Shown: positions 9,331 to 18,145 of the stretch, one piece after another | Layout: each line of letters begins with the position of its first letter | Position numbering within the stretch: the first letter of the stretch is position 1 | From: Chromatiales bacterium | GTDB taxonomy: Bacteria > Pseudomonadota > Gammaproteobacteria > Steroidobacterales > GCA-2729495 | Length of the DNA stretch: 64,000 nt | NCBI GenBank assembly: GCA_020831895.1 | Contig: JAFIFS010000007.1 | Location: 1 to 64,000 of the forward strand | Reading direction: 5' to 3' | Notes under the pieces: generated by a model | Database searches by the model: none | What the model was told of the DNA's origin: nothing | Seen by the model: the letters and a program-made list of their open reading frames with translations, nothing else | Translations under genes and position numbers: made by a program

Positions 9331-10731
9331 ATGCGTGTCCTAGTGACATGTCTGATGCTGGCCGCATTCCAGCTGGCGAGCGCGCCCTCGCATGCGCAGC
9401 GGGCTGGCGAGCAGGCGCGGGCGGACCGTTTCGTGCTGCTGCATGCCGGAACACTGCTCGCTGTGCCTGGCGAGGCCCCTGCAGGCAACAGCACTGTCAT
9501 CGTGCGCAACGACCGCATCGTCCGCGTCGCGGCCGGGTTCCTGACTCCGCAGCAGGCAGGCATCACCGAGGGGGCCGATGTACGGGTGATCGACCTCAGC
9601 GGCCATTTCGTGATGCCAGGGCTCATGGACGCGCACGTGCACCTGCGGGGTGAGCCCTCATTTTCCCGCGGTCGCGCGGTACGCGGCCAGCGCGACCCGG
9701 CCACGTCCGCCGAGATGGCCTTCAACGCCGTTCTGTTTGCGCGCCGGAACCTGGCCGCGGGCTTCACCACGCTGCGCGACGTGGGCTCCGACGACGAGGC
9801 GGTATTCGCCGTGCGCGACGCGATCAACGCGGGCAGGATGATCGGCCCGCGCATTCTGGTTTCTGGCCCCGCGATCGCGGTCACTGGAGGGCATGGCGAT
9901 GGCGCGCCGATGGATCGCACGGGAGACCCTGCCACGCGCCTCGCCAACGGGCTGTGCGACGGACCCCACGAGTGCAGGCGGGCGGTGCGCTACCTGTACA
10001 AGCTCGGTGCGGACCTGATCAAGTTCACGTCGACGGGCGGGTTTGGCTCGAACACCGGGCTCGACCCTCAGCTATTTCCCGACGAGATCGAGGCGATCGT
10101 GCAGACCGCGCAAATGCTCGGCATGAAGGCCACCACGCATGCGTACTCCGCGGTATCCATCAAGGATGCAGTCCGTGCGGGTGTTGATTCCATCGAGCAT
10201 GGCTTCCTGCTGGACGATGAGGCCATCGCGCTGATGCGCCAGTCCGGCACCTTCCTCGTGCCCACACTCTCTGCCAGCTATCCGCCGCCGCTCTTCAGGG
10301 TGCCTGAACCCGAGTCCGTGCGCATCAGGGCCGAGAACCGTGCGTTCGAGCGTGCCTACGAGGCGGGTGTCCGCATTGCCTTCGGCACCGATGCCGGCAC
10401 GTTCCGCCACGGCGACAACGCGAAGGAGTTCGAGCTGATGGTCGAGTTTGGCATGGCGCCGATGGATGCGCTGCGTTCGGCCACAGTGGAGACTGCCGCG
10501 TTGTTCGGCATTGCGGACGAAGTCGGGACGCTTGCGCCGGGCAAGCTGGCCGACGTGATCGCGCTGCGGGGCGACCCGCTGGAGAACATCTCTGTGCTGC
10601 GGCAGGTCGACTTCGTGATGAAGAGCGGGGTGATCGCGAAGCAGGGCGGGCAGATGACCGAGCCCTTTGATTACCCGCCTGTGAGCCCGGGAAGACTGAC
10701 GGAGCTGTTCCCGCTGACTTCCGCGCGCTAG
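9331..10731 (+). CDS. Exported amidohydrolase (imidazolonepropionase/prolidase-like)
   Basis: Metal-dependent amidohydrolase of 466 aa with a signal peptide (MRVLVTCLMLAAFQLASAPSHAQ). The HxH motif is in GLMDAHVHLRG. Further metal ligands are in KFTSTGGFGSNTG, TTHAYS, IEHGFLLDD and the terminal Asp in FGTDAGTF. The layout matches the large group of exported Xaa-Pro/Xaa-Arg dipeptidase-like amidohydrolases. It lies 4 bases after the M19 dipeptidase, which supports a role in cleaving peptides in the periplasm. The exact substrate cannot be read from sequence. Its stop shares the tetramer CTAG with the stop of the convergent mltD. Confidence 0.88.
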   Translation: MRVLVTCLMLAAFQLASAPSHAQRAGEQARADRFVLLHAGTLLAVPGEAPAGNSTVIVRNDRIVRVAAGFLTPQQAGITEGADVRVIDLSGHFVMPGLMDAHVHLRGEPSFSRGRAVRGQRDPATSAEMAFNAVLFARRNLAAGFTTLRDVGSDDEAVFAVRDAINAGRMIGPRILVSGPAIAVTGGHGDGAPMDRTGDPATRLANGLCDGPHECRRAVRYLYKLGADLIKFTSTGGFGSNTGLDPQLFPDEIEAIVQTAQMLGMKATTHAYSAVSIKDAVRAGVDSIEHGFLLDDEAIALMRQSGTFLVPTLSASYPPPLFRVPEPESVRIRAENRAFERAYEAGVRIAFGTDAGTFRHGDNAKEFELMVEFGMAPMDALRSATVETAALFGIADEVGTLAPGKLADVIALRGDPLENISVLRQVDFVMKSGVIAKQGGQMTEPFDYPPVSPGRLTELFPLTSAR

Positions 10732-12164
10732 CGGCCGGGCGGGCGGACCGTCAGCCTCTGTCCGGGCCGGATTACCGTCCCGCGCAGGTTATTCCAGCTC
10801 TGCAGCTGGGCAATCGTGACGCGGTGCTGCCTGGCAATCGTCCAGAGACTTTCGCCGGGCGCCACGCGATGGACCAGCGCCGGCGCCGGCACCAGCTGAC
10901 GTTGCAGCCTGGCGAGTTCGGCATAGTGCTCCGCATACGCCGGGTCGGTGTGTAAGGCCGGGTTACCCGCAACCTTCAGCTGCTGCCCGGCAACGATGCG
11001 GTCCCCGTTCAGTCCGTTCATCTCCCGAAGCGCGCTGACGGTGGTCCCGTGGCGTCGCGCAAGCGTCGACAGGGTGTCCCCACGGCGTATCGTCACCTGC
11101 CGCGAGGCCTGTGCCGCCGGTGACCGTCGCATGTCCGGCAGGTCATTGACGTGCACTGCCTGACCTGCGGGCACCACGATGCGATGCGGACCCGCCGGAG
11201 GTGTCAGGTGACCGTTCAGGCCTGCATTGAGCACCGCGACTTCCGCGATATCCAGGCGATTGTCCACCGCCAGCCGTACGATGTCGGCCTGGCCGGGCAG
11301 CTCGACGATGTTGATCAGCGGCTCGTTGGGAACTTCCGGCAGCTCGATGCCGAAGGCCTCCGGCTCACGGAACAGGCAGCCCAGACCGTTCACCTTCGGC
11401 ACGTAGGCCAGCGTCTCGCGCGGCAGCGTGAGCGCATGCCACTCGGTCGACCGGCCGCGGGCCTGGTTACGCTGTATGGCACGGTGCACGCGGCCCTGGC
11501 CACCGTTGTAGGCTGCGAGCGCGAGGTTCCAGTCCCCGTCGAAGCGCTCCACCAGCACAGTCAGGTAGTCCAGAGCTGCGCGTGTCGCGGACCAAGTGTC
11601 CCGGCGTCCATCATAGAACGGGTTGATGTCCAGGCCGTACTCCCGCCCGGTCGCGGCGAGGAACTGCCAGGTGCCAGCCGCCTGGCCATGGGAGTAAGCA
11701 AAGGGGTTGTAGGCGCTCTCGACGATCGGCAGCAGCACGAGCTCCCCGGGCAGTTCGCGCTGCTCCAGCTCGGTGGCAATGTCGTGCAGCCAGGGCCGGG
11801 CCCGGTCCAGTACGCGGTCCAGGTAGTCGGGGCGCTCGGCATACCAGATTGCCCAGGTCGCTGCCGGGCTGCCTTCAGGACATTCGGCAAAGGCAAAGCG
11901 GACCGCCAGCTGGTTCCAGAAATTCTCATCCGCCGGGTCGGTCGGCGCCTCATCATCAGACGCGGGGGCGCGGGTTCCCACCCGGCGTGCGGCCTCGTCG
12001 GCGCGCTCGTACTGCGCGCGGCCGCCGTCGGCAGGCACTGGCAAGGGTTCCAGACGCGCTGCTCCATCGGGAGCGGGCAGCTGGGCACAACCCGCAGCCA
12101 GGCCAAGGATCAGGATAAAGGCCAGCGATGGTCGGGCCGAGCGGCGACCGGCTATTGGCTGCAT
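10728..12164 (-). CDS. mltD: Membrane-bound lytic murein transglycosylase D with LysM repeats
   Basis: Peptidoglycan lytic transglycosylase of 478 aa. It starts with a lipoprotein-type signal (LILGLAAGCAQ, lipobox cysteine at residue ~26). An SLT domain follows, with the catalytic glutamate in PIVESAYNPFAYSHGQAAGTWQF and the GLDINPFYDGRRD and NLALAAYNGGQGRV blocks. At the C-terminus are three LysM-type segments, two of them clear (VTIRRGDTLSTLARRH, HRVAPGESLWTIARQH), for glycan binding. It cleaves murein to 1,6-anhydro products at the inner face of the outer membrane. It lies downstream of the UspA gene on the same strand, 103 bases apart. Confidence 0.94.
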   Translation of the reverse strand: MQPIAGRRSARPSLAFILILGLAAGCAQLPAPDGAARLEPLPVPADGGRAQYERADEAARRVGTRAPASDDEAPTDPADENFWNQLAVRFAFAECPEGSPAATWAIWYAERPDYLDRVLDRARPWLHDIATELEQRELPGELVLLPIVESAYNPFAYSHGQAAGTWQFLAATGREYGLDINPFYDGRRDTWSATRAALDYLTVLVERFDGDWNLALAAYNGGQGRVHRAIQRNQARGRSTEWHALTLPRETLAYVPKVNGLGCLFREPEAFGIELPEVPNEPLINIVELPGQADIVRLAVDNRLDIAEVAVLNAGLNGHLTPPAGPHRIVVPAGQAVHVNDLPDMRRSPAAQASRQVTIRRGDTLSTLARRHGTTVSALREMNGLNGDRIVAGQQLKVAGNPALHTDPAYAEHYAELARLQRQLVPAPALVHRVAPGESLWTIARQHRVTIAQLQSWNNLRGTVIRPGQRLTVRPPGR

Positions 12165-12267
12165 GGCGTGCCTGGGATGTGTCGGGGGAAGCGCAGGATT
12201 ATCCAGCCACGGGCTGGCAGGTCAAGTCACAGGCCGACCGGGCAGCCCGGCGCGGCCTGTCGACGGT

Positions 12268-12735
12268 TCAGGGCACGATGGTGACGGGGCAGGCCGCGTG
12301 ATGGATGATCTTCTGGCTGACGCTACCCATCACCAGTTCCCGGATCGCGGACAGCCCCCTGTGACCTACGACGATCACGGCATCGGGCACGAGCTTCGTG
12401 TAGTTCAGGATCACCTCGGCCGGATCCCCGGGACGGGCGATCTCGACCACCCGGATGTCGGACGGCAGACGTGTGCGCGCCTTCTCCAGCACGGCTGCGG
12501 CGGTGGACTGGCGCGCCTGCTCGAACGCTGCGGCCGATGCCCGCGCCTCGTCGCGCGCGGCAGCCGGGTAACCCATGACCTGCATGACCTCGAGCGGGCT
12601 CGGCGGCATCACGTGCAGGAGGTGTACCTCCAGCCCGGCCGCCGCGGCCAGCGCCCCGCCATGGTCGACCGCCCGCAGGGCGTTATCCGAGCCGTCCACG
12701 GGCAGGATTACGCGCTTGAAGTTCAGCAATGTCAT
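12268..12735 (-). CDS. Universal stress protein (UspA family)
   Basis: UspA protein of 155 aa from the ATG at 12733-12735. An in-frame extension to 12777 has no better ribosome site. The nucleotide-binding pattern is at both ends: VILPVDGSDNAL at the start and VVGHRGLSAIRELVMGSVSQKIIHHAACPVTIV at the end. It is divergent from the hydrogenase operon and shares its 98-base promoter region. In several bacteria UspA genes and hydrogenases are co-induced in hypoxia or energy limitation, so co-regulation here is plausible but not shown. Confidence 0.92.
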   Translation of the reverse strand: MTLLNFKRVILPVDGSDNALRAVDHGGALAAAAGLEVHLLHVMPPSPLEVMQVMGYPAAARDEARASAAAFEQARQSTAAAVLEKARTRLPSDIRVVEIARPGDPAEVILNYTKLVPDAVIVVGHRGLSAIRELVMGSVSQKIIHHAACPVTIVP

Positions 12736-12833
12736 GGAAATGTCCGTTGACCGGGTGATACTGCGGGCATTATCCACGGAAAGAGCCCGTACTGGCCATC
12801 CCGGCCACGGTTGGCGATACTGGGCGTCCAGAC

Positions 12834-14018
12834 ATGAAGAAGCGCGAAGAAGTACGAACCCTGCCCGAAGACGGGCTCGAGCGGTTGATCGGGCTGGTCC
12901 GGTCCCGCGGCTACTGCCTGGTGGGCCCCACCCTGCGCGACGGGGCCATTGTCTACGACGAGATCAGCGCTGTCTCCGACCTGCCGGCCGGCTGGACCGA
13001 CGAGCAGGAGGCGGGGCGGTACCGCGTCAAGGCGCGGGAGGATGCCGCCGCCTTTGGCTACAACCTGGGCCCGCACTCCTGGAAGCGTTTCCTCTATCCG
13101 CCGCGCACGCAGCTGTGGCAGACCACGCCCACCGGTGAGGCAACGCTGCAGCCCGTGGGCGCCGCAGCCCGCGCTGTTCAGGAGCTGGATTTCATCGGCG
13201 GTTCCACCACCCCGGATCGTCCGTTCGCCTTCCTCGGTGTACGCGCCTGCGAGCTCAGCGCAGTCGCGATCCAGGACCGCGTGTTGATGGGGGGTGCCTT
13301 TCCGGACCCGCATTATCAGTCGCGGCGGGAGAGTGCGCTTTTCATCGCAGTCAACTGCAGCCAGGCTGCCGCGACCTGCTTCTGCGTCTCGATGGGTACC
13401 GGTCCCGAGGTGACCGGGGGCTTCGATATCGTCCTGACCGAGCTGCTCGAAGACGGCAGTCCGGCTTATCTCGCCCGGGCCGGCTCGGCGGCCGGCGAGT
13501 CGCTGCTGGCACAGCTGGAGCATGGCCCTGCCTCGCCAGCAGAGCTCGACAGGTCGCGCGTGCAGCTTGATCAGACGGCCGGCAGCATGCGCCGCGAGCT
13601 GGCCGCGGATGAGGTCCGGGGCCTGCTGGCCGCGAACCTCGAACACCCGCGCTGGGACGATGTTGCCAGCCGCTGCCTCGCCTGCACGAACTGCACGATG
13701 GTCTGCCCGACCTGCTTTTGCTCCACGGTCGAGGATCATACCAGCCTCGACGGCACCGCGACCCGCACGCGCAGCTGGGATTCCTGCTTCAGCCTGGATT
13801 TTTCCTACGTGCATGGGGGCAGCGTGCGCGCATCGACCCGGGCCCGCTACCGCCAGTGGCTGACCCACAAGCTCTCCACCTGGCACGACCAGTTCGACAG
13901 CTCCGGCTGCGTAGGCTGCGGACGCTGCATTGCGTGGTGTCCCGTGGGGATCGACCTGACCGAGGAAGTGCGGGCGATAGCGTCGGAACCGGGCGACCGG
14001 CAGGAGACCACATCGTGA
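12834..14018 (+). CDS. hyhB: Group 3b [NiFe]-hydrogenase beta subunit, 4Fe-4S ferredoxin-like
   Basis: Electron-transfer beta subunit of a group 3b (sulfhydrogenase-type) NAD(P)-linked hydrogenase, 394 aa. Two ferredoxin-type clusters are seen near the C-terminus: C281/C284/C287/C291 in CLACTNCTMVCP and C359/C362/C365/C369 in CVGCGRCIAWCP. The N-terminal two thirds are the HydB/AsrA-like domain (FLGVRACELSAVAIQDRVL, NCSQAAATCFC). It passes electrons between the small-subunit clusters and the flavin subunit, and is cytoplasmic. It is the first gene of an operon that continues without a gap to hypE. The next gene starts inside its stop codon (GTGA). Confidence 0.92.
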   Translation: MKKREEVRTLPEDGLERLIGLVRSRGYCLVGPTLRDGAIVYDEISAVSDLPAGWTDEQEAGRYRVKAREDAAAFGYNLGPHSWKRFLYPPRTQLWQTTPTGEATLQPVGAAARAVQELDFIGGSTTPDRPFAFLGVRACELSAVAIQDRVLMGGAFPDPHYQSRRESALFIAVNCSQAAATCFCVSMGTGPEVTGGFDIVLTELLEDGSPAYLARAGSAAGESLLAQLEHGPASPAELDRSRVQLDQTAGSMRRELAADEVRGLLAANLEHPRWDDVASRCLACTNCTMVCPTCFCSTVEDHTSLDGTATRTRSWDSCFSLDFSYVHGGSVRASTRARYRQWLTHKLSTWHDQFDSSGCVGCGRCIAWCPVGIDLTEEVRAIASEPGDRQETTS

Positions 14019-14482
14019 AGACACTGGAGCAACTGATTGCCGAGCAGCCGCTGTTCGCGGACCTGGGCCCGGATTTCCAGCGCCTGCTCGCCGGCTGTGC
14101 CCGTAACGTCCGTTTCTCTGCGGGAAGCTACCTGTTCCGCGAGGGCGACCCGGCCGACAGTCTCTACCTCCTGCGCGAGGGGCGCGTAGCGCTGGAGGCG
14201 GCTGCACCGGGCCGCGGCGCGCTGGATTTCCTCAGCGTGGGGCCGGGGGAGATCGTTGGCGTCTCCTGGCTGGTGCCGCCCTACCGCTGGGCCTGGGACG
14301 CGCGCGCAACCACCGATACCCGCGGCATCAGCTTCGACGCGACCTGTGTGCGGGCGAAGTGCGAGGCCGACCCGGCGCTGGGCTATGCGCTGATGAAGCG
14401 CTTCCTGCCCGTGCTGCTCGAACGACTCCACGCGGTGCGCTGGCAGGTCCTCGATGTCTACGGCAGCGCGCCCGAGTCCTGA
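14015..14482 (+). CDS. cNMP-binding-fold protein of the hydrogenase operon
   Basis: Protein of 155 aa from GTG 14015, overlapping the beta-subunit stop. It has one cyclic-nucleotide-binding (cupin-like) domain: LFADLGPDFQRLLAGCARNVRFSAGSYLFREGDPADSLYLLREGRVALEA. There is no helix-turn-helix, so it is not a CRP/FNR regulator. The phosphate-binding cassette region (PGEIVGVSWLVPPYRWAWDARA) does not match the usual GEFGE...RSA pattern, so cNMP binding is doubtful. Such small proteins recur between the beta and gamma genes of group 3b operons. The role may be to control or assemble the flavin-FeS module. Confidence 0.8.
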   Translation: MKTLEQLIAEQPLFADLGPDFQRLLAGCARNVRFSAGSYLFREGDPADSLYLLREGRVALEAAAPGRGALDFLSVGPGEIVGVSWLVPPYRWAWDARATTDTRGISFDATCVRAKCEADPALGYALMKRFLPVLLERLHAVRWQVLDVYGSAPES

Positions 14483-15327
14483 TGGCTGCCGGCGGCGCGC
14501 AGCGACCCGATCCCTTGGTGCCGATTCCCGTCACCGTGCGCCGTCGCAGGCGTGAGTCTCCGGATACCTGGAGCCTGCAGCTTGAGTGCGCCGGCCCCTG
14601 GCCACCCAGCCTGCCGGGCCAGTTCAACATGCTGTATGCGCCCGGTGTTGGCGAGGCGGCGATCAGCATCAGCGGCGAGCCGGGACGCAACGGGCTGCTG
14701 ATGCATACGATCCGGTCCGTCGGCGCCGTATCCCGCGCGCTCGGGGACCTGCGGCCCGGGCAGCAGCTGGGCCTGCGCGGACCGTTCGGCGTGGGCTGGC
14801 CGGTCGGCGAGGAGGCCGAAGGACGCGACGTGCTGCTGGTCGCTGGCGGACTCGGCCTGGCGCCGCTGCGCCCGGCGCTGCGCGCGCTGCTGGACCGTAG
14901 GCGATCTCTCGGTGCACTGGCGCTGGTCTACGGTACCCGCGGGCCCCCGGACCTGCTGTTTCGCGGTGAACTGGCGCGCTGGCGGCGTGACCGGCGCCTG
15001 CAGTGCCACGTGACCGTCGACCAGGCAGGACCTGAATGGCAGGGTGAAATCGGTGTCGTCACGCGACTGCTGCCCCGCCTGGTCTTCCGGCCCGGGAATG
15101 CCCTGGCGTTGCTCTGCGGGCCCGAGATCATGATGCGCCGTACCGCAGCAGCGCTGCGTGACCAGGGTGTGCCGGAGTCCGCGATCTTTCTGTCGATGGA
15201 GCGCAACATGAAGTGCGCTCTGGGCCAGTGTGGACGCTGCCAGTTTGGTCCAAGCCTGATCTGCCGGGATGGTCCCGTCCTGCGGTACGATCAGGTGCGG
15301 CCGCTGCTGGTCGTCAGGGAGATCTGA
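14482..15327 (+). CDS. hyhG: Group 3b hydrogenase gamma subunit, FAD/NAD(P)-binding
   Basis: Flavoprotein subunit of 281 aa exchanging electrons with NAD(P)H. The start overlaps the upstream stop (TGATG). The FAD domain (residues ~15-110) includes [22 protein letters not shown]. An NAD-binding domain follows with [16 protein letters not shown]. The C-terminal [2Fe-2S] site has four cysteines in [17 protein letters not shown], as in dihydroorotate dehydrogenase electron-transfer subunits and HydG. It sits between the cNMP-fold gene and the small-subunit gene in the operon. Whether it prefers NAD or NADP cannot be decided by eye. Confidence 0.92.
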   Translation: MAAGGAQRPDPLVPIPVTVRRRRRESPDTWSLQLECAGPWPPSLPGQFNMLYAPGVGEAAISISGEPGRNGLLMHTIRSVGAVSRALGDLRPGQQLGLRGPFGVGWPVGEEAEGRDVLLVAGGLGLAPLRPALRALLDRRRSLGALALVYGTRGPPDLLFRGELARWRRDRRLQCHVTVDQAGPEWQGEIGVVTRLLPRLVFRPGNALALLCGPEIMMRRTAAALRDQGVPESAIFLSMERNMKCALGQCGRCQFGPSLICRDGPVLRYDQVRPLLVVREI

Positions 15328-15328
15328 G

Positions 15329-16114
15329 ATGGGAGGGCGCGACAGGCGGCCGAAACTCGCCGTATGGAAGTTCGCTTCCTGCGATGGCTGCCAGCTGACC
15401 CTGCTGGACTGCGAGGACGAGCTGCTGGCGCTCGGGGATGCCGTCAGGATCGCCCACTTCCCCGAGGCGACACGCGGGCGCCTGCGAGGTCCGTATGACC
15501 TCTCGCTGGTCGAGGGTTCGATCACGACGAAGAAGGATGTCGCTCGCATCGCGCAGATACGCCGGCAGTCGCGCCGGCTGGTCACGATTGGTGCCTGCGC
15601 TACGGCGGGCGGCATCCAGGCCCTGCGCAACTTCGCCGGCCAGCCGGGCCTGGCCGGGCAGGTCTATCCTGAACCCGCCTATCTGGACGCGCTCGCCACC
15701 TCGACGCCGATCGCCGAGCACGTGCCGGTCGACTTCGAGCTGCGCGGCTGCCCGATCGACAAGCGCCAGCTCCTCGAGGTCATCACCGCATTCCTTGCCG
15801 GGCGCCGTCCGCAGGTGCCGGCCTACAGCGTCTGCGTCGAATGCAAGCTTGCGGGCCAGGTCTGCGTGATGGTCGCTCACGGCACGCCCTGCCTGGGGCC
15901 GGTGACGCAGGCCGGCTGCGGCGCGCTCTGCCCGCGCTTTGACCGGGGCTGCTACGGCTGCTTCGGGCCGATGGAGACCCCGAACACGGCTTCGCTGGCC
16001 TCGCCGCTTGCGGCCTGTGGGCTCGATCGCGGGGCGATCGTTCGTCTTTATCGCAGCTTCAATGCCGCTGCCCCGGCGTTCCGGGACGAGTCCTTTCGCA
16101 ATGAGCGCGACTGA
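15329..16114 (+). CDS. hyhS: Group 3b [NiFe]-hydrogenase small (delta) subunit
   Basis: Small subunit of 261 aa from ATG 15329. There is no Tat signal, so it is cytoplasmic, as expected for group 3. The proximal cluster has [12 protein letters not shown] near residues 20-30, [11 protein letters not shown] and ELRGCPIDK. The C-terminal part is rich in cysteines for two more clusters ([11 protein letters not shown] and [23 protein letters not shown]). It relays electrons from the NiFe site to the beta and gamma subunits. The large-subunit ATG lies 14 bases before its stop, which suggests translational coupling. Confidence 0.94.
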   Translation: MGGRDRRPKLAVWKFASCDGCQLTLLDCEDELLALGDAVRIAHFPEATRGRLRGPYDLSLVEGSITTKKDVARIAQIRRQSRRLVTIGACATAGGIQALRNFAGQPGLAGQVYPEPAYLDALATSTPIAEHVPVDFELRGCPIDKRQLLEVITAFLAGRRPQVPAYSVCVECKLAGQVCVMVAHGTPCLGPVTQAGCGALCPRFDRGCYGCFGPMETPNTASLASPLAACGLDRGAIVRLYRSFNAAAPAFRDESFRNERD

Positions 16115-17402
16115 CGGCACCCGGACCATCCGCGTACGCGAGCTCGCGCGCGTCGAGGGAGAGGCAGCGCTGAAGATCAGCGTCCGCGGCGGGCGCGTGC
16201 AAGAGGCGCAGCTCAACATCTTCGAGCCGCCGCGCTTCTTCGAGGCGCTGCTGCGTGGACGCCAGTTCGCGGAGGCCCCCGACATCACGGCCCGCATCTG
16301 CGGAATCTGCCCCGTTGCCTACCAGATGAGCGCGGTGCAGGCGATCGAGCAGGCGCTGGCCGTGGAGATTCCGCCCCCCATCCGCGCGCTGCGGCGCCTC
16401 CTCTACTGCGGGGAGTGGATCGAGAGCCATGGTCTGCACGTATACCTGCTGCATGCCCCGGATTTTCTCGGTTACCAGGGTGCGATAGAGATGGCCCGGG
16501 ACCACCGGGCAGCGGTCCAGCGTGGACTGAAGCTCAAGCAGACAGGCAACAGGGTCCTGACCACGCTGGGTGGCCGCGAAATCCACCCGGTCAACGTCCG
16601 TGTCGGGGGGTTCTACAAGCTGCCGTCGAACAGCGCCCTGCGTGAACTGGTGCAGCCGCTGCGCGAGGCTCGCGAGGCGGCACTGGAGACGGTCCGCTGG
16701 GTGGCGGGTTTCGAGTTTCCGGACTGCGAGCGTGATTACGAGTTCGTCGCGCTGCAGGCCGATGGCGAGTATCCGATCGACCAGGGTCGGATCGTTTCGA
16801 GCAGCGGACTCGACCTGCCGGCAGACCGCTTCGATGAACACTTCGTCGAGGAGCAGGTGCGCCATTCCACTGCGCTGCATGGTCGCCGGCGCGACGGTCA
16901 AAGCTATCTCGTCGGTCCCCTGGCCCGTTACAGCCTGAACCATGACCGTCTCTGGCCGCTGGCGAGAAAGGCGGCCGAGGATGCGGGGCTCGGGCCTGTC
17001 TGCCGCAATCCGTACCGCAGCATCATCGTGCGCGGCATCGAGCTGGTGCAGGCTTGTGACGAGGCGCTTGCGATCATCGAGCAGTGGGAGCGTCCGGCGC
17101 AGCCTGCTGTCCCGGTCGCTGCGCGGGCAGCCACCGGCTACGGTTGCACAGAGGCGCCTCGCGGGCTGCTCTACCATCGTTATCGCCTGGCAAGGGACGG
17201 ATCGATCGAGGACGCGCTGATCGTGCCACCCACCTCGCAGAATCAGCCCACGATCGAGCGCGATCTCGAGATATTCGCGAACGACTGGCTCGACCTCGCG
17301 GACGAGCCGCTGCGCTGGCGCTGCGAGCAGGCCGTGCGCAACTACGATCCGTGCATCTCCTGCGCGACACATTTCCTGAGGCTGGAGGTCGATCGTGGAT
17401 GA
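16101..17402 (+). CDS. hyhL: Group 3b [NiFe]-hydrogenase large (alpha) subunit
   Basis: Catalytic subunit of 433 aa. The L1 motif is RICGICP with C67 and C70. The L2 motif is DPCISCATH with C418, C421 and H424. These four cysteines hold the Ni-Fe(CN)2CO site. After H424 a tail of nine residues (FLRLEVDRG) should be removed by the endopeptidase encoded immediately downstream. The length and motifs fit group 3b, the cytoplasmic bidirectional NADP-coupled (sulf)hydrogenases that can oxidise NAD(P)H and evolve H2, or reduce polysulfide. Start ATG 16101 overlaps the small-subunit gene by 14 bases. Confidence 0.95.
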   Translation: MSATDGTRTIRVRELARVEGEAALKISVRGGRVQEAQLNIFEPPRFFEALLRGRQFAEAPDITARICGICPVAYQMSAVQAIEQALAVEIPPPIRALRRLLYCGEWIESHGLHVYLLHAPDFLGYQGAIEMARDHRAAVQRGLKLKQTGNRVLTTLGGREIHPVNVRVGGFYKLPSNSALRELVQPLREAREAALETVRWVAGFEFPDCERDYEFVALQADGEYPIDQGRIVSSSGLDLPADRFDEHFVEEQVRHSTALHGRRRDGQSYLVGPLARYSLNHDRLWPLARKAAEDAGLGPVCRNPYRSIIVRGIELVQACDEALAIIEQWERPAQPAVPVAARAATGYGCTEAPRGLLYHRYRLARDGSIEDALIVPPTSQNQPTIERDLEIFANDWLDLADEPLRWRCEQAVRNYDPCISCATHFLRLEVDRG

Positions 17403-17889
17403 AGCTGCGCCGGGCGCCCTGCGACTGGTGATCGGGCTCGGCAACCGTGACCGCGGCGATGACGCGGCGGGGCTGCTGGTGGCCGAGGCGCTGCGCAGCC
17501 AGCTGCCGCCCGATGTGCGGGTGTTCTCGGGCGGGAATGATCCTGCGGCGCTGGTCGGCCAGCTCACCGGGGCAGAGGCTGCCTGGATCGTCGATGCGGC
17601 TTCGGGCCAGGCGGCAGCCGGCACGGTGACGCGATTCGATGTGAGTGAGGCGGCCCTGCCTGCCCTGCACCGCACGGTTTCGAGCCATGGGCTGGGCCTT
17701 CCTGCAGCCTTGGAGCTTGCGCGCTCGCTCGGCCAGCTGCCCCGTCGCTGCATTGTCTACACCGTTGCCGCGCAAGACTTCGCCCCGGGTTCTCCACTTT
17801 CGCCACCGGTAGCCGCAGCCCTGCCCGGGCTGGTCCGCCGGCTGGCCGCCGAGCTTGATCCTGTAGCCGTCAGTGCCGGCGATGCATGA
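17395..17889 (+). CDS. Hydrogenase maturation endopeptidase (HycI/HyaD family)
   Basis: Protease of 164 aa that trims the C-terminal tail of the large subunit after nickel insertion. The family N-terminus is LVIGLGNRDRGDDAAGLLVAEAL, including the nickel-sensing Asp. The central acidic residue is in WIVDAASG, and the conserved His is in SSHGLGLPAALELA. It starts with GTG at 17395, overlapping the large-subunit stop by 8 bases. Its own stop overlaps the hypA start. Order and coupling indicate that it is dedicated to this hydrogenase. Confidence 0.92.
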   Translation: MDEAAPGALRLVIGLGNRDRGDDAAGLLVAEALRSQLPPDVRVFSGGNDPAALVGQLTGAEAAWIVDAASGQAAAGTVTRFDVSEAALPALHRTVSSHGLGLPAALELARSLGQLPRRCIVYTVAAQDFAPGSPLSPPVAAALPGLVRRLAAELDPVAVSAGDA

Positions 17890-18145
17890 GTCAGGACTGG
17901 TCGAGGCGCTGCTCCGGCGCGCCATCGCCCGCGCCGAGGAGAATGGTGCACGAAGGATCGTCTCGATCAGCCTGCGTATCGGGGCGCTTTGCCCGATCAC
18001 ACCCGAGCACCTGGCCGGCCATTTCCGCGACGCCTGCGCCGGCACGCTGGCTGCGGATGCGGAACTGCGCATCACGACGGCAGGCGAGCTGCTGGATCAG
18101 GACGCGATGGGCGTCATACTTGAAGAACTCGAGCTGCAGCTGTGA
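17882..18145 (+). CDS. hypA: HypA-like nickel chaperone lacking the zinc domain
   Basis: Protein of 87 aa that begins MHESGLVEALLRRAIARAEENGARR, with the nickel-binding Met1-His2-Glu3 motif intact and the family block ISLRIGALCPITPEHLAGHFRDACAGT. A normal HypA has about 113-118 aa and a zinc hairpin made of two CxxC pairs. Here the chain goes directly from AELRITTAGE to the C-terminal strand LLDQDAMGVILEELELQL, with no CxxC pair at all. The missing segment matches the zinc hairpin almost exactly, while both flanks are kept. No hypB is seen in this operon. The gene overlaps the protease upstream and hypF downstream (GTGA). Confidence 0.88.
   Translation: MHESGLVEALLRRAIARAEENGARRIVSISLRIGALCPITPEHLAGHFRDACAGTLAADAELRITTAGELLDQDAMGVILEELELQL

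Noticed and set aside
12736-12833. FNR-type site or sigma70 promoter upstream of the hydrogenase operon
   Set aside because: TTGACC-N15-CATTAT is a poor promoter match, and TTGAC-N4-TGATA does not have the ATCAA half of an FNR box.
14015-14482. CRP/FNR-type transcription factor for the hydrogenase operon
   Set aside because: The protein ends directly after the cNMP-fold domain and has no helix-turn-helix.
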